Assembly: GCA_037074705.1 (NCBI GenBank) | Contig: CM073590.1 | Span: 52,965,895-53,029,894 of the forward strand | From: Zhengitettix transpicula | Taxonomy: Eukaryota > Arthropoda > Insecta > Orthoptera > Tetrigidae | Direction: 5' to 3' | DNA: 64,000 bases | In this document: in pieces, positions 60,211 through 64,000 of the stretch | How the letters are laid out: each line of letters starts with the position of its first letter | How positions within the stretch are numbered: position 1 is the stretch's first letter | Translations under genes and position numbers: made by a program | The notes under the pieces: generated by a model | Database searches by the model: none | Told to the model about the DNA's origin: nothing | What the model saw: the letters and a program-made list of their open reading frames with translations, nothing else

Positions 60211-61299
60211 TCACTTAAAGAAAACAATAGTTTGATGATACTATAAATTGTTGATTGCGGAATATTGGAATTTAAAATTAACTTAATTAAAATAAAGATT
60301 TCAGGTAATTTGTTTTAAGTTAATCTAGAAACTTAATTACCTATCTATTTTTGTAGATTTTTATAATCAATTCATTGGGTAAAAATTTAATATAATTTAA
60401 ATATTAAGTCACGTAGTTATAATTTTAATTATACTTTTTCTAATTTACACAATTTCAAAGTTTTAACGCACACGGATGAAGACGTATTTACGCTGATAAT
60501 TCAGAATACATGAAAATACATTTATTTCTGACAATTCATTACAGAAAGTAGAAAAGGAGACGGATAATTTAATAAAAATGAAAGGCAAATTAATTGAATG
60601 GAAAAACGCACAAATTAAAAATAAAATTCGTTTTAGAGTCTAAAATCTACTTAAAAACCCTTAGACGAAATTTTATGGTACACATACAGGGTGAAACCGA
60701 CTTTTGAGTAATAAGTTTATATTTTTTATGTAATCATGTTATTAAAAAAGTCTGTAGAAGTTGAAAAATTATTACAGGAAGAAGAAGCCAATTAAGACAT
60801 AACATTTCAGCAATCCTTGTTGCTTTCATAATTTCAACAGCTAAAGAACTTTACTCCGTACAAATCAGGTGGTGAATTGAAAGCAAAGTTATTAACCTAA
60901 AAATAAGGGAACGTGACACTTGTTGAGTTACATGTTACAAATATCAGTTTTTACATTCATTGCACTGTTAAATATAATATAAAGCATTATTCAATTATTA
61001 TATCTGAAATGCATTATTTCCAAACCAATATCCGATATACATGATTAAATTTATCATCACTGCTATTACCGTATTATAAAACTCAACAATAACTGTGATC
61101 TCTTATTGCTAGACTTTTATACCAATATGTTTGATACTTAGATAAAATAGCCGAATGACAGACAAAATTAAGAAACGCTGTGTAAAATATATTGTAATAA
61201 ACAATCAATTAATAATTTAATTATTCACGTTGTAGTAGCTTTTTAATGTAATAATTAAATATGATGGGTTAATAAAAATGAAACAAAAATATTTATTTA
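60211..61299. other. AT-rich DNA, no recognised gene
   Basis: Nothing recognised. Confidence 0.5.
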
Positions 61300-62112
61300 T
61301 TTTGTGGCAATAAAAGATAATAACAATTAAAATTTGAGATCTGTTCTCTCAGGGCCCTTACTGGGTTTGATAATGAACACAAAAAAAATTATTTAAAAAA
61401 TCTTATTAACAAAACAGTTTACAGTTTACCGAAACAATATATCGATAGAATGAAATAAATTAAAAAGAAAATAAATTAACTTTGATTGACAATTAAAAGA
61501 GAACGAAATCTGACTTTATCCTTTAATTAGCGTTTACAATATAATTCAAAATTATGTTACTTACGGACCGTCGGTCTGGTACCAAAACAATAAATTTTAC
61601 CTCGTTTGGAAACTTTTACGCTCTTTAATTATTTAATATCAGGCCTTGGTTTTCACAGATTCTACACTTCACTTTAATATTTGGCAAGATTGGCTGTACT
61701 CCGTTGACTGCTCCGCTCCACAATAATTTACCAATGTTCTCCTGGATTAATTTCTCCACGAAGATTTTGGAAAATTCTATTCTGACGAAAACTGCTCTTA
61801 CTTTCCAATATTTACTCTGCAATACTTCCGTGAATGTTTTCTTTGTATTAATTCACAACTTAAACTAGTTATACAGTAACGATCTAGTCTCTGCTCAAGT
61901 TTTATTACTTGTTCTGCTCCTCGTAATGTTTTTCCGCCAACTAACTATCCTAGTGCTCTCGAGTCTGAGCGCGCATTTCCATTTCAGCATTTTCTCAAAG
62001 CAACAGAGCTCAGCGCTATTGTTGCTCTGCTCGCCTTACCGCTGTAATGGATTTATCAAACAATTCAAATTTTATGTCCAAACAATTAGTGGACTAATTA
62101 ACTATTGCTACA
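61300..62112 (-). repeat. Dispersed family R2, longest copy
   Basis: On the minus strand it begins TGTAGCAATAGTTAATTAG at 62112 and ends near TTGCCACAAAATAAATAAA. Its first part matches 43711-44325 and its last part matches 10715-11060, so the family is about 810 bp long. A TG start suggests an LTR, but this is unproven. ORFs at 61625-61822 and 61926-62141 carry no known motif. Confidence 0.65.
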
Positions 62113-62879
62113 ATATTTTATCACTTACGTTTGTTTGCTAACTAACATATTTAATCTTTAGCTACACTTAAATGGCTATTTTATTTTCAGGAAAAATTGT
62201 TGTGCCTAAATAGTAATTTTTTTTCTTACAGTTTGTAATTAAATGATGAATTGATTTTTCTAAAGAAAATAAATGAAATTTGAATTAGAAACAAATCTGA
62301 CGATTTAAATAATCATGTTGTATTTTATGTAATACTTTTATCAATTACGCGCTTACAATAATAACGAAATATAAAAGACATACATTTCCTCTCAGGATAA
62401 GTGGTTTAGGTTAATAGAACTCGTCTACTAAGTCTATCTGATTTGTGATTTGGGCGGTATTATATCTGTTTTGTCTGCTCTTGTAGTCTTCGCCTGCAAA
62501 TGCTGAGTTTTCAGTTTCACACACGCGAGTGAACTCAATATTTTCGCTTCTCTCACAGACGTACATAGTAATTGGAATAATACTTTGTGCTGTTTGCATG
62601 TCAACTTCATATCAAGTAAAATTTCCATCCTGCCTTTATACTTAATTCTGCCTCCAAATTACTGAGGTCAAATACCGCGCCCATTCATAAACCCCATTCT
62701 GACAATTTTCAGAAATCTTCTAGTTGTAGTAGCAAAATCCCATTTTCTACCGTATTGCCAACAACTAATATAATCTATCTAATAAATAAAACTGATTGAT
62801 TGATTACGTGTGTGTATATGTGTCTATGTTCCGATAACAAATCTACACATGTGGAGCAAATTTGATCGCCGTTTTCAAC
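62113..62879. other. Unassigned DNA
   Basis: 62400-62640 has two overlapping minus frames with no recognised motif. Otherwise AT-rich. Confidence 0.4.
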
Positions 62880-62990
62880 CTGAATTATGTCAGTAGACAG
62901 CGACGTTTCGAAGGACAGCTCTTCCATCTTCTTCCACATTCAAAAAGGATGATAATTTCTAAATTACATTCACCGGGAAAACCTACTATC
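62880..62990. repeat. Penelope-like terminal fragment (inferred)
   Basis: AGCGACGTTTCGAAGGACAGC is an inverted CGAAACGT block. It is followed, on the plus strand, by CTAAATTACATTCACCGGGAAAACC, matching CTACAACATATTCACCGGGAAAGCC at 16230-16254. Confidence 0.45.
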
Positions 62991-62999
62991 TTAAATTTG

Positions 63000-63470
63000 A
63001 CCATATAACGTACACATGTATCTTTCTACCCGGAAACAAACACTGTGAGGTGGGAATACACCTAGGTGCAGGGGTGGACTAAGGTGAAAATTTTTAAAAC
63101 AAATGTTCAAATCGCTTTAATTATAAGAACTTGTCAGTTAAGACGTACTTCATCCCATAGGAGTGGGGTTCGAATAAGAAAATAACATTCCGCTTTCAAT
63201 TATTAAATACGTGAAGTAATTTCGACGGGATTTGGACGGGGTGAACATTCAAGACTTTTTTGGCATGTGAGGGGACTATCCTTAGGACGGTGGGTTAAGG
63301 GGGGAGAGTCACGTGAAAACAATCTACATTGGTGACAAATCCGGGGATATGTATATTACTAAAAGCGAAGGCTTTCTCGGTGTATTTGTTGAAGAAAAAG
63401 TTCAGAACTTTCACATATAAAGATAGGGATGGAAGGGGTGACATTTTTAATGACATTTAACTAAGAGGGC
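63000..63470 (+). repeat. Related to the 270-bp tandem family
   Basis: Contains GTGACAAATCCGGGGATATGTA, GTGCAGGGGTGGACTAAGGTGAAAATTTTTAAAAC and GAAAACAATCTACATTGGTGAC, in the order found at 14749-14880. Confidence 0.6.
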
Positions 63471-63644
63471 GTATTTTTTACTCGTAACGTACCGGCAGTA
63501 TTTTTGACACTATTAGAGTTCGAGAGTATTTTTGTGTTTCTTAAGGTAGCGGGATTATTGATCACTCCCTTAAGATATTGGGGGTATTTTTGACTCTCTT
63601 ATGGTACTAGGGTTATTTTTTACGTCATGGAACTTTATTTAGAG

Positions 63645-64000
63645 TGGCAGACTATGTGAGGTTAACCCACGTCGTGCCAACTCCCATTTAATAATATATT
63701 AAGGGATTTTAAAAGGGGGAATGTAGAACGGTAGAGTAAGGTATCCAAGGGTTAACTTAAATTTTGGTTTAAGGATCCCACCCGGAATTCGCCTGAGAGT
63801 GATGCAGGAAAAACTCTACAAAACCTGCATAAAGTTGGTCTGGCATTTGATACTTGTCCCACGCCCTTCCGATGGCGGGAGTGAGGTTAGCTGTGAGGAC
63901 GCAACACTTCCTTCTTCGTGCCTTGACCATTTTATGAGGCAGCTGGCAACTCTTCCGATAGGAACAACGAATAACTCTTACCGTATACTCAAGGTCTATT
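63645..64000 (+). repeat. GGCAACAGG family, copy cut by the window edge
   Basis: It begins near GTGGCAGACTATGTGAGG, keeps all main blocks (GGATCCCACCCGGAATTCGCC, GATACTTGTCCCACGCCC, GACGCAACACTTCC, CTTACCGTATACTCAAGG) and runs off the end. It is moderately diverged. Confidence 0.88.

Overview
This is AT-rich, gene-poor eukaryotic DNA, almost certainly nuclear insect DNA. The evidence is the set of decayed transposons: mariner and other IS630/Tc1-type transposases, LINE reverse transcriptases, an integrase-type gene and a tRNA-derived SINE. Long TA microsatellites, the lack of operon-like ORF packing and intron-like spacing fit the same view. A large, intron-rich genome (cockroach, termite, stick insect or orthopteran) is a reasonable guess, but the species cannot be fixed from the sequence.

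Real gene content is very small. The best candidate is on the minus strand at 48591-48717: a coding exon with a polypyrimidine-flanked splice acceptor, a 40-residue open frame holding one hydrophobic membrane helix, a stop codon, and an AATAAA signal about 210 bases downstream. Two weaker exon candidates are on the plus strand: 825-923 (ATG to a CAG|GTAATT donor) and 8290-8482 (acceptor to donor, two open frames).

Most of the rest is mobile DNA. 2442-3558: internally deleted mariner with both inverted termini and TA flanks. 10091-10360 and 59885-60210: 3' tails of LINEs. 25749-27040 and 50150-50575: LINE reverse transcriptase remnants. 51121-51655: transposase remnant joining a helix-turn-helix region to its C-terminus. 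52278-52945: second mariner fossil. 55649-56648: broken integrase gene of the SCAND3/KRBA2-like type. 23440-23777 and 56880-57760: LTR-like segments ending in primer-binding-site-like sequences. One dispersed family starting AGGGCAACAGGCTACATGAG recurs about ten times on both strands, three times as inverted pairs. Other dispersed families occur at 10715/43711/61300 and at 14425/45857/49640/63000.

The window is rich in fold-back DNA: near-perfect hairpins or palindromes at 2208-2325, 13775-14071, 15726-16609 (with a nested 30-bp perfect stem enclosing a hammerhead-like core at 16148-16178), 39681-40122 and 44326-44692, plus a 55-bp minisatellite at 35700-36140. No rRNA gene, CRISPR array or bacterial-type operon was seen. 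The remaining stretches are AT-rich DNA in which I recognise nothing.
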